This document shows positions 37,350-48,263 of a DNA stretch of 64,000 nt, piece after piece. Origin of the DNA: Phanerodontia chrysosporium (lineage: Eukaryota; Basidiomycota; Agaricomycetes; Polyporales; Phanerochaetaceae); assembly GCA_001910725.1 (NCBI GenBank), contig MJGA01000004.1, forward strand, positions 1,116,001-1,180,000, read 5' to 3'. Position 1 is the first letter of the stretch. Every line of letters begins with the position of its first letter. The notes under the pieces were generated by a model. It made no database searches. It saw only the letters and a list, made by a program, of their open reading frames with translations, and had not been told where the DNA came from. Position numbers and translations under genes: made by a program.

Positions 37350-38376
37350 ATGTCCAACACAAACGGTGTCGTCAGGAGACGAGGGTCCATCGATATCGTG
37401 GACGCGAGAGTTGCCGTGGATCTCGCGACAGCCCAATCTTACAAGGAGAACGTCTTCCTCTTCATCCCTAATCTCATTGGCAAGTCATGATAGCGCGACA
37501 TGGAGTCTTCTTTGGTATCCTAACTAGGGACCCTAATCAGGCTATGCACGAATCATCCTCGCCGGTGTGGCTCTGCATTTCATGAGCTACCATCCCAAGT
37601 ACTGCACGCTCGCCTACTGCATCTCTTGCCTGCTCGACGCGGCGGACGGACATGCTGCAAGAGCACTCGGGCAGGCGTCGAAGTTTGGGGCAGTTCTGGA
37701 CATGGTCACAGATCGGTGTGTGCCAATACATACACGCGTTCTAAGTGCTCACGGCTCACGGCTCACCAATGTTGCAGTTGCACCACCTCCTCTCTGTTGT
37801 GTTATCTATCATCGGCATACCCAGAGTACACCATGACCTTCCAACTCCTCATCACTCTGGACTTCTCTAGCCACTATATGCATATGTACAGGTGCGCCAT
37901 GTCTGATATCAGGGGCCGAGACGGTACATATCACACTTCTCCAGTTCCCTCGTCACGGGTTCTCGCAGCCACAAATCTATTGATACGAAAGTCAGTCGCA
38001 TCCTAAGCTTGTACTACGATCCGGTGAGTTGCACATCATAGTTGACCCCCGACTATCGCGCAGGATTGACCATTTACGTATCATACAGAAAATGCTATTT
38101 GCGATCTGTGCAGGCAATGAACTATTCTTCGTTGCGCTCTATCTGATGAAATGGGTCCACACTCCCCTCTGGCAGTCCTTCGACCTGCCTGTCACCTACA
38201 TCACCGCCTTCACATGGGCCGAGCTCATGGCAGCAGTCTGCCTTCCGATATGTGCCCTCAAGAATATCATCAATTTCGTTCAACTTTGGAAGGCTTCCAA
38301 GATTCTCGTTGGAGTCGATCTCGCGGAGAGGGCGAAAGCGAGGGAAGAGGAGGTAGCAAAGTCGAAGGACAGCTGA
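37350..38376 (+). CDS. PIS1: Phosphatidylinositol synthase (CDP-diacylglycerol-inositol 3-phosphatidyltransferase)
   Basis: Makes phosphatidylinositol from CDP-diacylglycerol and inositol in the ER membrane. Five exons: 37350-37479, 37541-37715, 37778-37891, 37945-38023, 38089-38376; 261 residues, all phases fit. The CDP-alcohol phosphotransferase signature DG-x2-AR-x8-G-x3-D-x3-D is complete across the second exon (DAADGHAAR, then FGAVLDMVTDR). Flanking membrane segments are visible: ENVFLFIPNLIGYARIILAG, CTTSSLLCYLSSAYPE, MLFAICAGNELFFVALYLM and TYITAFTWAELMAAVCLPIC. The C-terminus is charged (KAREEEVAKSKDS). Intron 1 begins with GC (GCAAGT) at 37480 instead of GT; this is required to keep PNLIGYARI. 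Confidence 0.95.
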
Positions 38377-38642
38377 GCGAGCCGCATTCTGTCATCCCTT
38401 GCTCTCGTCTACTGCCGATCACTTGCGAGACTGATAGACATATATTGCTTACTGTTACTCTACGTGCTGTTCTGTCTGTAATGTTAACGCTTAATTCCTG
38501 CGGACTCGCCGTGTCTCTTCTGTAATCACACTGGGCGTCTGTCCGGACTTGGTTCTTCCCAGAGTTGGTGAGCAGCCGCCGGCTTTTGTCTGCTTGCTCC
38601 CACTTCCGCCGCCATCCAGTGCGGCAACAGCCAACGTTTTGA

Positions 38643-41600
38643 ATGCGGTCTCAACTTGTATTGCGCAGGACGCGGTCATTGATCAAGCATCCGTCTCTCG
38701 CCCATCGTGCTCTGCTCTCGTCAACTCGCGCTGTTCGATACCCACGCAAAGACCCTGCTCGCGCTACCGCTCCCCAGCTTTCGAAACGTTCATCTTCATC
38801 GTCGACCTCTGCGCTCAGCGAAAACGATCATGATGCCCAGGAAGAGTCCTCCCAGCTCCTAGCTTCAGGCAGTCCGTCAGACCCAGCCGAACCACCATCC
38901 GAGGATGTGGACAAACGCAAGCGGCGCAAGGCAACCTCGGCAAAGGATGTCGACACCTCGACACCCTCGCAAAGTCTGCCTAATGGCCTAGACATATTGT
39001 GGCTTCCGCAGGATGCTCCTCTGCCAGAAACGTCTGCTGACGGGGCTACGTCTGTCTCAAACTCCACGCTGCCTCCCCCAGAGCTCTTGAACGAGGTGCT
39101 CACCAACTTATACATTACGTTGCATCCTCAGACTCAACACCGAGCTGCTTACGCGTCACCAGCAGGACCGCCGGTCGAGCCTACTCTCGCGCTCTACTGT
39201 CCGATAGAAGGTGGCGACTACATCATAGATGCAACCGTACGGGAGCTCGCACGACAGGCCGGTGCTGAGGTGGTGGTTCTGGACGCTGTTCATCTTGCAG
39301 CTGGAGAGTGCGGTCATTTCGGGAAGGGTGCGTCTCCTCAACATCGCCTACCTTATGATGCAACTGACGCTTCGAAAGCTGCGTCCGTCCTACAGTTGCC
39401 GAACAATCCCCTCCATGTACCTTCCCCAACCTCGGGCGGACATCTAGCTCAACAATGGAAGAGGAGGATGACGACGACGACGACGCATTCCGACCATCAT
39501 CTCTCACACTCCATGTACTCGCTCCAGCATCAGCACGGTCGGGTCGTGCATTAGTTTCAGCGCCACGGAAGTCCACGACCTCCATGCTGAAGGTGAAGAC
39601 GTTCTTCGAGGAGCTCATCAACGTGCAGGCCCCATCCTCGGAAGAGTCCTCTGAGCCCAACGTCCGTCCACCGCGGATAATATATATTCGCGACTTTACG
39701 ACGCTAGCCGCTACATCATCGTCGTGGTACCCGGGCCTGCTTGCTGCAGTTCGTTCGCGAAGACAAGGCCCGTTGCAACGGCCATCCTCTCCCGTATACA
39801 GTCCCACAACGATTGTGTTTGGTATCACGCCCCCTGTAATCCCGGGATCAAGTTCGTTCAGCCACTCTGGCTCTGGGCCTTCGCCGGGACTGTTGAGCTA
39901 CCTCATGAGCCGACAGAACATACCTGTGTCTGCGTCCTCATTGAGACCCGGCAAGTCTGACTCAGGCGAAGACGAGACGTCAGAGAAGGCAAGGGAACGT
40001 CGCTTGAAGGAGCGTCTTCGAAGATGGGAGCGCGGTGACCCGACCCTCCTGGAAGAACTGCCGCAGCTCACGACAAGTACAGAAGGCGAGGAGAACTCGG
40101 GGCGCGGATCAGGCATCGTCGTTGTAGGGGGGGACCAGGACGGTCCTCCAGGCTTGCCTTCTGCCATCGTGCAGGCTTTGGGAGCACGTATGAATGGTCG
40201 CAATAACGCACCGGAAGGGGAGAAAACGACGAAATTCTACAGAACATCGTTCCTTGTTCCTGCAGTCCGGTCGCTTGCCATGGAGAAAGCCTGCCGTGTT
40301 GAAAGGCGTCGGGAGATCAACGAGCTCACGATACGCATGGGAGTTGCATCCGTGGGCGGGACGCTGCCACCTATGGATCCCCGGCCAAGTGAACCGCAAG
40401 AGGGAGAGGTGGCTGAGGGACTGCAGCCCGCTGCGCGGAAGATGTGGGAGGAGTGGGGTCGGGAGGTTGAAGTGTGGTCGAACGTACGCAAGATCGCTGA
40501 TCGCGCTGTCGGCAAGGCAATCGCGGAGCGGGCGAAGGGCGCGTCGTTATCTGCGAAGGCTAGTCTCGAGCCCGTACCTGTCGGGTGGGACTCTGTCTAC
40601 GAGGCTTGGTCTGCACACAAAGCTATTCGCGATCTGCGGAAAGCGTGGGTACAGCACTCGAGCCCGAAGGTGCAGACGGACCAGGAGAAGGAGACTGAGG
40701 AAGAGAAAGAAGAGCCGGTCGATGAGGTCATCGAACGATTGAAACGAGATCCAGATCTCGACCAGCATGAACAGCGTTTGCTGGGTTGCATCGTCGATAC
40801 AGGTAAGGACATACATGCCTCCGCTCGACAAGGTATTAACTTGAGTAAATGGCAGCTACCATCACGACAACGTTCTCTCACGTACACCTACCGGCGAAAA
40901 CCATCGACTCTGTGCGGACGATAGTCTCGCTGCCTCTGCTACACCCTTCGGCTTTCCAGCACGGTATCCTGAAGGAGCACGCCATGACAGGATGTCTACT
41001 TTTCGGACCCCCGGGTACGGGAAAGACGCTTGTTGTGCGTGCACTAGCGAAGGAGGCTGGATGTCGTATGCTTGCTGTTTCCCCCTCCGATGTCATGGAT
41101 ATGGTACGTGACATGTCCTCACGCTATTGCTTTCAATGTTCTAACTGCGATTTTTCCTTAGTACGTTGGTGAGGGCGAGAAGCTTGTCAAGGCTGTGTTC
41201 TCTTTGGCAAGGCGGCTATCACCCTGCGTATTGTTCATCGACGAAATCGACGCACTGTTCGGTGCTCGGTCGTCTGCCCGCGAGTCGGGTGGGGCCATCG
41301 CACACCGTGGCGTCCTTACCGAGTTCATGCAAGAGATGGACGGCCTGCGATCGAGCAAGGATGACAACATCATTGTTATTGGTGCCACCAATAGGCCGTT
41401 TGACCTGGACGATGCCATTCTGCGACGACTGCCACGGAGGCTACTCGTAGACCTTCCAGGTGAAAAAGAGCGAGAAGGTTTGTGTTACCTCAGACCTCAG
41501 GCTTCTTCTGCGCTAAGGCACATTATCAGAAATTCTGAAGATCCTTCTGCGGGATGAGAAGTTAGCCTCAGACGTCGACTTGAAGCAGCTGGCTAAGAAG

Positions 41601-42304
41601 ACCGAGAGCTTCTCTGGCTCGGACCTCAAACGTACGTTTTTTGATCCTTTTCTGGGTTTGCATGGCTGACGAAACACGTAGATCTTTGTGTCTCAGCTGC
41701 TTTGGACGCAGTGAAAGAACGCGTTGAAGTCCCTTGGCGTCCCGCCAAGCCAACGACAGACTCGAATGTCAACGCGACTGCCGCGGAGGCGCACACTAAC
41801 TCCGGCGATACCAGAAACGACTCTTCGTCAACTGTTGCTGCTGGGTCAGAGTCTCATGCGAGCGCATCTTCTGCTGAAAACCCCCCAGCTGTCTCCGACA
41901 CGCCAGATGGTTCATCGGCTTCTTCAGCATCAACCGAGTCTTCACCGTCTACTGACGCTCTACCGAACCCGAGCGCGGATGCTTCAGGAGCAGGAGAGCC
42001 GGAGTCTAAGCCTGAGGAGCCGGTGGTGCCCCCACGGGTCCTTCACTGGCACAATTTCGAGACCGCGCTGAAGGAGATCACACCGTCGTCGTCCGAAGCC
42101 TTGGGCTCGCTCGCGGACCTGCGCAAGTGGAACGAGGAGTTCGGCGAGGGCAGGAAGGACAAGAAGCACAAGTCGGTGTGGGGCAAGGGCAAGTTCGGGT
42201 TCATCCCGAAACCGGTCGGCGGCGAGGGTGATGGCAAGGTCATGGACCCGAGCGTGGACGCAAAGAGGGCGGGTGCGACAGCCGATGATGCGAGTGCGCG
42301 GTAG
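38643..42304 (+). CDS. Large AAA ATPase, mitochondrial-type, with long N-terminal extension
   Basis: AAA ATPase of the spastin/Msp1-like (meiotic) clade. The start [20 protein letters not shown] is Arg-rich without acids, like a mitochondrial presequence. Exons: 38643-39327, 39379-40802, 40856-41103, 41162-41477, 41530-41631, 41682-42304, about 1,130 residues. The first 700 residues hold an acidic repeat (EEEDDDDDD) and no known domain. The ATPase core has Walker [21 protein letters not shown], Walker [14 protein letters not shown], sensor [20 protein letters not shown], then [20 protein letters not shown]. The tail [20 protein letters not shown] is typical of this clade. Frame changes near 39453: either one C is missing (which keeps [13 protein letters not shown]) or the acceptor at 39395 is used, which restores the frame without a missing base. 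Confidence 0.88.
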
Positions 42305-42462
42305 CGAGTCTGGCAGGTGCATGCACCGATAAACATCTATATTGCTTAGATTTGAGCAATTGTAACCTCTGCTCATATAATACTGTAAGACGAGTAATCG
42401 CAGCGAAAAGACAAAAACAAACGGAGGGAAAGGAGTGAACGAACAAAGCGACACAGTACGGA

Positions 42463-43753
42463 TCACCGCCGACCTTTGCGCTTCCCTTGTGTCCGCGGCG
42501 GTGGAGTCTCCTCTTGTGCGTCGGCTTCCATATCTTCCTCTTCATCACTCTCCACAACTTTCTGCTTCCCCTTCTTCTGCTTCTCTTTCTTCACAACGAC
42601 CTCCTGGCTGGGCTCCTGCTCCTGCTCCTCCTCTTCGCCTCCTCATCTTCGTCCTCGTCATTGGCACTCCGCCGGACCCGTCGTCCGCGGTTCTCTTGGC
42701 CGTCACGGAACGCACGCTCGCCAACCTTGCCCATCTTGCTCGGGTCGTCCGCTGGGCCCCAGTTGCCGCCACACGCGGGGCAGTTCGCGTGTACCTTGCG
42801 GTAATTCGTGTAACAGTGTGTATGTAGCCGGATCTTGCATGCTTGTGTTGGGCAGGCATAGCCGGATGTTACCATCTGCAAAGGGCCTCGCTCAGCGACA
42901 GAGCAGAGTGAGGATGAGCGTCCGAGAACGAACCTCCATGCATATTGTGCATTCAAGCACTTCATCTGGGTACGTCGAGCGCAAGTAGGGTTGTAGCTCG
43001 AGGATGGACCGTGTTGAGAGCGAGTAACGTCCCTTCCTATAAGTACAATTCAGCGCAAGACGTAATCCACGGTGACATAGCCACTAACTTGCTCTTGATT
43101 AGCCAGCCCCTCGTAACAAAGCTCGCGAGGACGTGCTCGGCCTGGGTCTTGGTCATGGAGATCTTCAGGTGGCCCACTTCCCGGAGGGCAGCCAGAGAGG
43201 ACACGCAGAAGGACTCGTTAGGTGCAAGCATGATCTGCTCGAGCTTTGTACAGAACCAACGTCAAGACTGGAAACGCGAGGTATGGGGGCGGCTTACTAT
43301 GGCCTTGAAGTACGCAATTTCCACCGGGCTGTACTCTGTGGCTAATTGTGCGATCTCGTCGCCTTTGCGGTTGACCTGTAGTGAACGGCTGTCAATAACA
43401 ATGTCATCTTAGAGCAATTGCCGTCACGCACGATAGCATACATGTCCTTCCCTGTGCTTTCATCGAGGATATGGGCGAATTCGAGGTCCAGGGGGTTAAG
43501 GGCTGTGTTTATCTTCGTAACCCACGCGTCCCAGGATGCTCTATCTTCGCCGTATTCAACTTCTAGTGTCTCGTCGATAGCTACGGGTCCCAATAAGACT
43601 CGAACGGTCCGTAAACAACGCCTGCATGAGAGGAGCACCTTGGACCGCTTGGACACATTTAAGCCATATCTGCGCTGCTAGCTTCTGCGAGAGTATCCTC
43701 CGAGATAATATAGCCTGTAGAAAAAGGCGTTGCACGTCGTTTGAAGAGACCAT
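42463..43753 (-). CDS. NSE1: SMC5/6 complex subunit Nse1 (RING-like), one probable frame break
   Basis: Subunit of the SMC5/SMC6 DNA-repair complex, carrying winged-helix folds and a variant RING; nuclear. Six exons: 43753-43639, 43580-43432, 43375-43298, 43243-43089, 43036-42934, 42875-42463. N-terminal signatures are LFLQAILSRRILSQKLAAQI, ASWDAWVTKINTALNPLDLE and VNRKGDEIAQLATEYSPVEI. The zinc finger reads ECTICME across an intron to GYACPTQACKIRLHTHCYTN and ANCPACGGNWG, giving the Cys/His pattern of Nse1. The basic/acidic tail ends GKRKGRR only if one base is added near 42631-42634; without it the chain stops early at 42591 after RSRSRSPARRSL. With the added base the coding length is 337 residues. 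Confidence 0.9.
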
Positions 43754-43979
43754 TTCCTGAAGGAAGTAGAGAGGTCGTGGTTCAAAGCAGGGCTCATTTC
43801 ACGCGTCGCGTCGCGCGCGCATGTAACAAGCGCCGACACAAACTATTATTTCCGCAACGTACTGTATTTCGCTAAATATATGAGTGAGGGATGGCCGTCC
43901 GGACAGGGATTCGTACATCAGACGTGGAGCAGAGAATGCGAGGGTATCGTAGTCAACACGTAGATTGTCCTATCCCCTT
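43754..43979 (-). promoter_or_regulatory. NSE1 upstream region with ACGCGT box
   Basis: ACGCGT at 43801-43806, about 50 bp before the Nse1 start, inside a CG-rich cluster (CGCGTCGCGTCGCGCGCG). ACGCGT is the MBF (MluI cell-cycle box) site that drives S-phase genes in fungi. Confidence 0.45.
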
Positions 43980-44838
43980 TTAGAACTTCGGGACCCGTAG
44001 CGTCTTGCTCACCATCGCGGCCGCCCAGCACCCGAAAACGACGCTGACCAGGTGCAGGTCACCGTCCCCGCCAGGCGTGCCCCACAGCGTCACTGTGCCT
44101 CCCGGGATGCCCTGCTTTCCTTCGATCCAGCCCTTCTTCGTCCAGAACATCAGCACTGCCACGAGGGCAAGCGACGACGGGATGGGGAGACCCTCGAAGT
44201 ACCGCGCCTTGCCCGTAGCGTCCTTCGGCACCAGCGCGACTGTAGCGTTGAAGCGTGCCAGCCGCGCAAGGCCGCAGCAGATGAAACCAGTGAGGACGAC
44301 GGTGTCCAGATACGTTCGGAAGCCGACAGCGAAAGCGAGAAGCGCAGGCGCAACGCCGAAGGAGATCTGGTGCGGTAGGTGAGTATACATGTATAAAGTA
44401 CCCAACAAGGTGTGACGTACCAGGTCAGCGAGACTGTCCAGCTCCTGTCCTAACATACTGCTCTCCTTTCTCCAACGTGCAACCTTGCCGTCCAAGAAAT
44501 CGAACATGAGGCCTGCGACCGGGAAGACAAGAGCAGACCATAGGTAGTCTTCATCCTTGGAGAGCAGATACTTGGCTGACATGAAGACGGAGAACGAGCC
44601 ACATATACCATTCGCGATGGTGACCAAGTCGGCGAGTCGGAAATTCCTACACGTTGTACAACCATAAGCATCTGGCAGGGAGCTCCTCGACTGAACAGGG
44701 GGCGTACCGAACAAGTGAGAAATGGCCCTCAGTGTCCCGGTACTGCTGGAGGGCGGCCATCTTGGCCGTGTCGATGACATTATTGCCAGCAGAGGACTGG
44801 CCATTCTCGCCGTTCTGTTTTGATTTGCGTTGGCTCAT
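43980..44838 (-). CDS. CHO1: Phosphatidylserine synthase (CDP-diacylglycerol-serine O-phosphatidyltransferase)
   Basis: Makes phosphatidylserine from CDP-diacylglycerol and serine in the ER membrane. Three exons: 44838-44708, 44646-44421, 44366-43980; 247 residues. The CDP-alcohol phosphotransferase motif DG-x2-AR-x8-G-x3-D-x3-D is complete (FDFLDGKVARWRK then MLGQELDSLADL). Membrane segments include LADLVTIANGICGSFSVFMS, LWSALVFPVAGLMF, ISFGVAPALLAFAVGF and VVLTGFICCGLARLARF, then YFEGLPIPSSLALVAVLMFW, typical of Cho1/Pss. The first 45 residues are hydrophilic. It lies about 5.6 kb from PIS1, which uses the same lipid donor. Confidence 0.95.
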
Positions 44839-45440
44839 GTTGTAGGTGGTAGTCGTTCGTCAAGTCGTGAAAAGTCGTGCGCAAAACGGGACGGTCGTGG
44901 AGTGAGCAGCCACAGCAATCACAGGCACGCGACTCTCGACCTTGACGCAGTGTGTCCTTGGGTTAGGGTCATCCTCATTGGCTGCCAGAGACGCGCTCTG
45001 CTCTCCGTGCTCCTCTGCAATGCTCTTGCTCCTGCCTTGCGCGGAGTCGCAACACGAGTCTGAACACGCTGCAAGTGGACCACCTGGCGCGTAACACAAT
45101 CGGCTTCTGGAGAAACAACACGAGGTCGAGGCCGCTTCCGAACATGTTACTTGCATCGCCGGACGTAATGGGTTGGACAACTGTACGATATCTCCGTCTT
45201 GCACGCTCAAGGAGAACAGGTTTCCTGGCCGCGTTGATGCAGTGCTTCTACAGCCTTTTCGCTTCGCAGTTGCACACACCGCACAAACTGCCCTCGTCAC
45301 CCCGTCACGAGTCATGGAACGCGTTATGTCACGTCCCGCCAATGTGACCGGCGCGTCCATCAACCTGCAATCGACCACCACGACGTCGACGCGTATAATC
45401 ACACCTCCCTCGACTCGCAGTTCCACAGCGTGGGCGTACC
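44839..45440. promoter_or_regulatory. Divergent promoter, CHO1 / PRI2, with two ACGCGT boxes
   Basis: ACGCGT occurs at 45319-45324 and 45389-45394, 47-122 bp before the primase start. These match the MBF (MluI cell-cycle box) site expected for S-phase genes. A minus-strand frame covering 44860-45426 is open but is judged non-coding because it fills the promoter and has no domain. Confidence 0.5.
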
Positions 45441-47284
45441 ATGTTCAAAAACAGGAGGAGAGTTGTCGCCGAGGTCGAAAAACATTCCACGCTTAGATAC
45501 CCGCATCGTCTCAACTTGTACGTCCGTCGCCGCGTCTTGTATATCCCTCGTTGACCAGGGTTGCCCAGCTACGACACGCCCCCACAGGGGGAGGTGACAA
45601 TCGAGGATTTTGAGACTTGTGCGCTGGACCGCCTGCGTATCCTTGCAGAAATCGAGTCGTCATTCGCGCGGAACCGACCATGGGAAGAGCTCAAGAGGTA
45701 TACCCTTGAACAATGTGCTAAACACCTCCGCCTCGACGCGTCGTCTGCACACACTCAAGACATAGACACGCAAAGGAGAAAGGACCACATTGGACACTTT
45801 GTGCTCAGACTTGCGTTCTGTCGTTCGTGAGTACGTTCAAGTCCGCTTCTCTTCGTCGACATTGTTAATCCACAGGCAGGGAGGAGCTTCGACGGCGATT
45901 TGTGAAGGCAGAGACGACTTTATTTCGAATACGCTACGAAGAAGACGATCGAACGGAGAGGGAGGAGTTCTTGCAATCCCGGAAGTTCAATTGGGACCCT
46001 GTGAGTACTTGTGATTGTATACCGTGGATGCTGTCTCATACACCTTCCAGGTAACTGAAGAGGAAATAAAGCAGTATGCGGATCAGTTGAGGGCAGCTGC
46101 GTCAGCTTTCCTGCCCTCCAAAGAACCAATGCCAAATCCCGAGGCAGACAAGTATTACAAGGTGCGATAAACAGCTCTACCATGCTCACGATGTACTAAG
46201 CATATCCTTCAGGTGCACTGGACGAGCGTACCAGATTTAGTGGAGAAGCGTAAAGTATTCTTGCGAGGCGGATACGCGTACGTGCCTTCGAAAGAACAGT
46301 CTAGCATTGTCTTCGAAGAGTTCCAGCGTAATCTGGAGAAGGCATTGCTGGTACGTCCGAGTTGCCACCATAGCTATCGAGCGAAAGACTGACTGACCGT
46401 CCGCCCGCAGGCCACACTGAAGTATCTACCCCGTCTCGATGAGGATACTCGGATCGTTCCTCTACTCGACAACCTTTCACAAGGGTTCCTTGCTGGTGTA
46501 TCGTCCGAATGGGCGTCTGCGACTACTGCAGCTACTGGGGACGAGATCACCGCGGATATGGTCGACGAGCTCTCGCGGCGACACTTCCCGCTCTGCATGC
46601 GCCATTTGCACGACTCATTGCGACGAGACAAGCACTTGAAGCACTTCGGTCGTCTCCAGTATGGGTTATTCCTGAAGGTTAGAGTCCACTGTAGTCACTT
46701 TGCATCATCTGTTGCTGACATCTTGGCTTCGGAAAGGTTCTCGGATTGTCAATAGAGGAGGCCTTAGCCTTCTGGCGGCGCTCCTTCAGTGGCATGACGG
46801 ATGACAAATTCAACAAAGAGTACAAGTACAACATCCGCCACTCGTACGGTCTTGAGGGCAAACGCGCAAATTACGCCGCAAAGAGGTATGGACCCACGCA
46901 GCGCTTGGTTGCGCTACGACGCTCACCTCCGGCAGCTGTCAACAGATCCTTCTGAACGACCAACCTGGCCCGCAAGACTCGCACGGCTGCCCATACCGCC
47001 ACTTTTCGTTGGACAACCTGCAGACCGCCCTTCTATCTGCATACTCGAGTCAAGGCTTGACCGTCTCAGACCTCCCCGAGATCATCGGCAACGTCAAGTC
47101 CGGGCACTACCACGTGGCCTGCACGAGAGTGTTCGAGATCACGCATGCCGCACAGGGGGTGCGCAAGGGAGAAGGTGTTGGTGGCGGCGAGAGCGTCACT
47201 CACCCGAATCAGTATGCGGCGCGCAGTCGGGAGCTAGAAAAGAAGATGAAGGAGGAGGCGGATGGTGATGTGACTATGAGTTGA
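45441..47284 (+). CDS. PRI2: DNA primase large subunit
   Basis: Fe-S subunit of primase in the DNA polymerase alpha-primase complex; helps start RNA primers at origins and on the lagging strand; nuclear. Eight exons: 45441-45517, 45569-45826, 45880-46000, 46051-46161, 46213-46350, 46411-46677, 46737-46885, 46936-47284; 489 residues, phases exact. N-terminal part: YPHRLNFYDTPPQGEVTIED, DRLRILAEIESSF and LRLAFCRSEELRRRF. The 4Fe-4S domain has all four cysteines: HFPLCMRHLHDSLRRDKHLK, SCQQILLND (split by the last intron), SHGCPYRHFSLDNL and YHVACTRVFEITHA. The block RLQYGLFLKVLGLSIEEALA and KYNIRHSYGLEGKR are primase hallmarks. Confidence 0.96.
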
Positions 47285-48263
47285 AAGGCTGTGTATATTG
47301 GATTTCCATGCTATCATTACTGCAGATTGTCGTTGTGCTGTATTGCTGTCTTGTAATAACAATATTTGAGTCTCTAGTGAGCAGGTCAGAGCAGCTACCA
47401 AAGTCTCAGCCTAGACATCTGCGACTCGTGCACAGAAATTCCCGTCCCGAAAATGAGCCTACCAAAATGGCATGCATCAGCTTTGTGGCGCTCTGATAGG
47501 CGCCATGCAGAACAGAAAAATTTTGCCCTCAAATGTTCTCGTCTTCAGCGAGTGTCGAGGGCACACTAGCCTCAATCCAAAACTTCGCATATAAACAGTT
47601 GTTCAAACGGTCCTTCACACCAGGAGACAGTTGCGTTGCAAGAGTATATATTTTATACAGTACATAACAAACCACATCCTAAAAGGTAGTCCATCAGACT
47701 GACGTCCAACCCGCTGGCGAACCTCCTGTGCGACCGAAACCGGCACGACACTGAAGGTAAGCCAAACGTCCTCGCGACCCCGCGCCCGAAGGGCGGGGCC
47801 ATGTGCTCGGTATGACGGGCGGACGCGATTGTCATCGACTGGACTTGAAGGATGTGGCATGTGTAAACATGCGAGACTCGAGTTAGAAACTATAAAATAG
47901 ATCCTAGCTGAGTATGTTCTGAGGAAACCAGAAGGTTGCGCAGGTGCTTTTATACCTGAGCGCACTTTAGGGCAGGCCCGATGGGCGCTTTGTGGTCCGT
48001 GCGCTGGAGCTCGGGCGCGTCCAACCTCCCACGTCATGCTGTGAAACGAGAATGTCGAATAGATAATGGTACACTATATACAACAAACATAATATACAGA
48101 GCAGATCTTAATATTACAGTAGGACAGCGCGGGGAATAGCGAGCAAAGACCAGAGCATCTAGTAATAGTAGTGGGGTATGTCACAACCAGTGTACCGATA
48201 GCAGAAGAAGATGAAATAAGCTGTTGTCAGAAGGGCCGCAAATATAGTGAGTAACGGTAGATA
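47285..48263. other. Convergent intergenic region, 1 kb
   Basis: AT-richer DNA with no supported gene. A minus-strand frame at 47615-48037 lacks protein-like character. The two 3' untranslated regions must lie here. Confidence 0.4.

Noticed and set aside
39379..39455. A certain frameshift in the AAA ATPase gene
   Set aside because: The acceptor at 39395 also restores the frame without any missing base, so this site is kept only as a possible case.
44860..45426. 188-codon minus-strand frame between CHO1 and PRI2
   Set aside because: It fills the divergent promoter that carries the ACGCGT boxes and shows no domain or homolog-like blocks.
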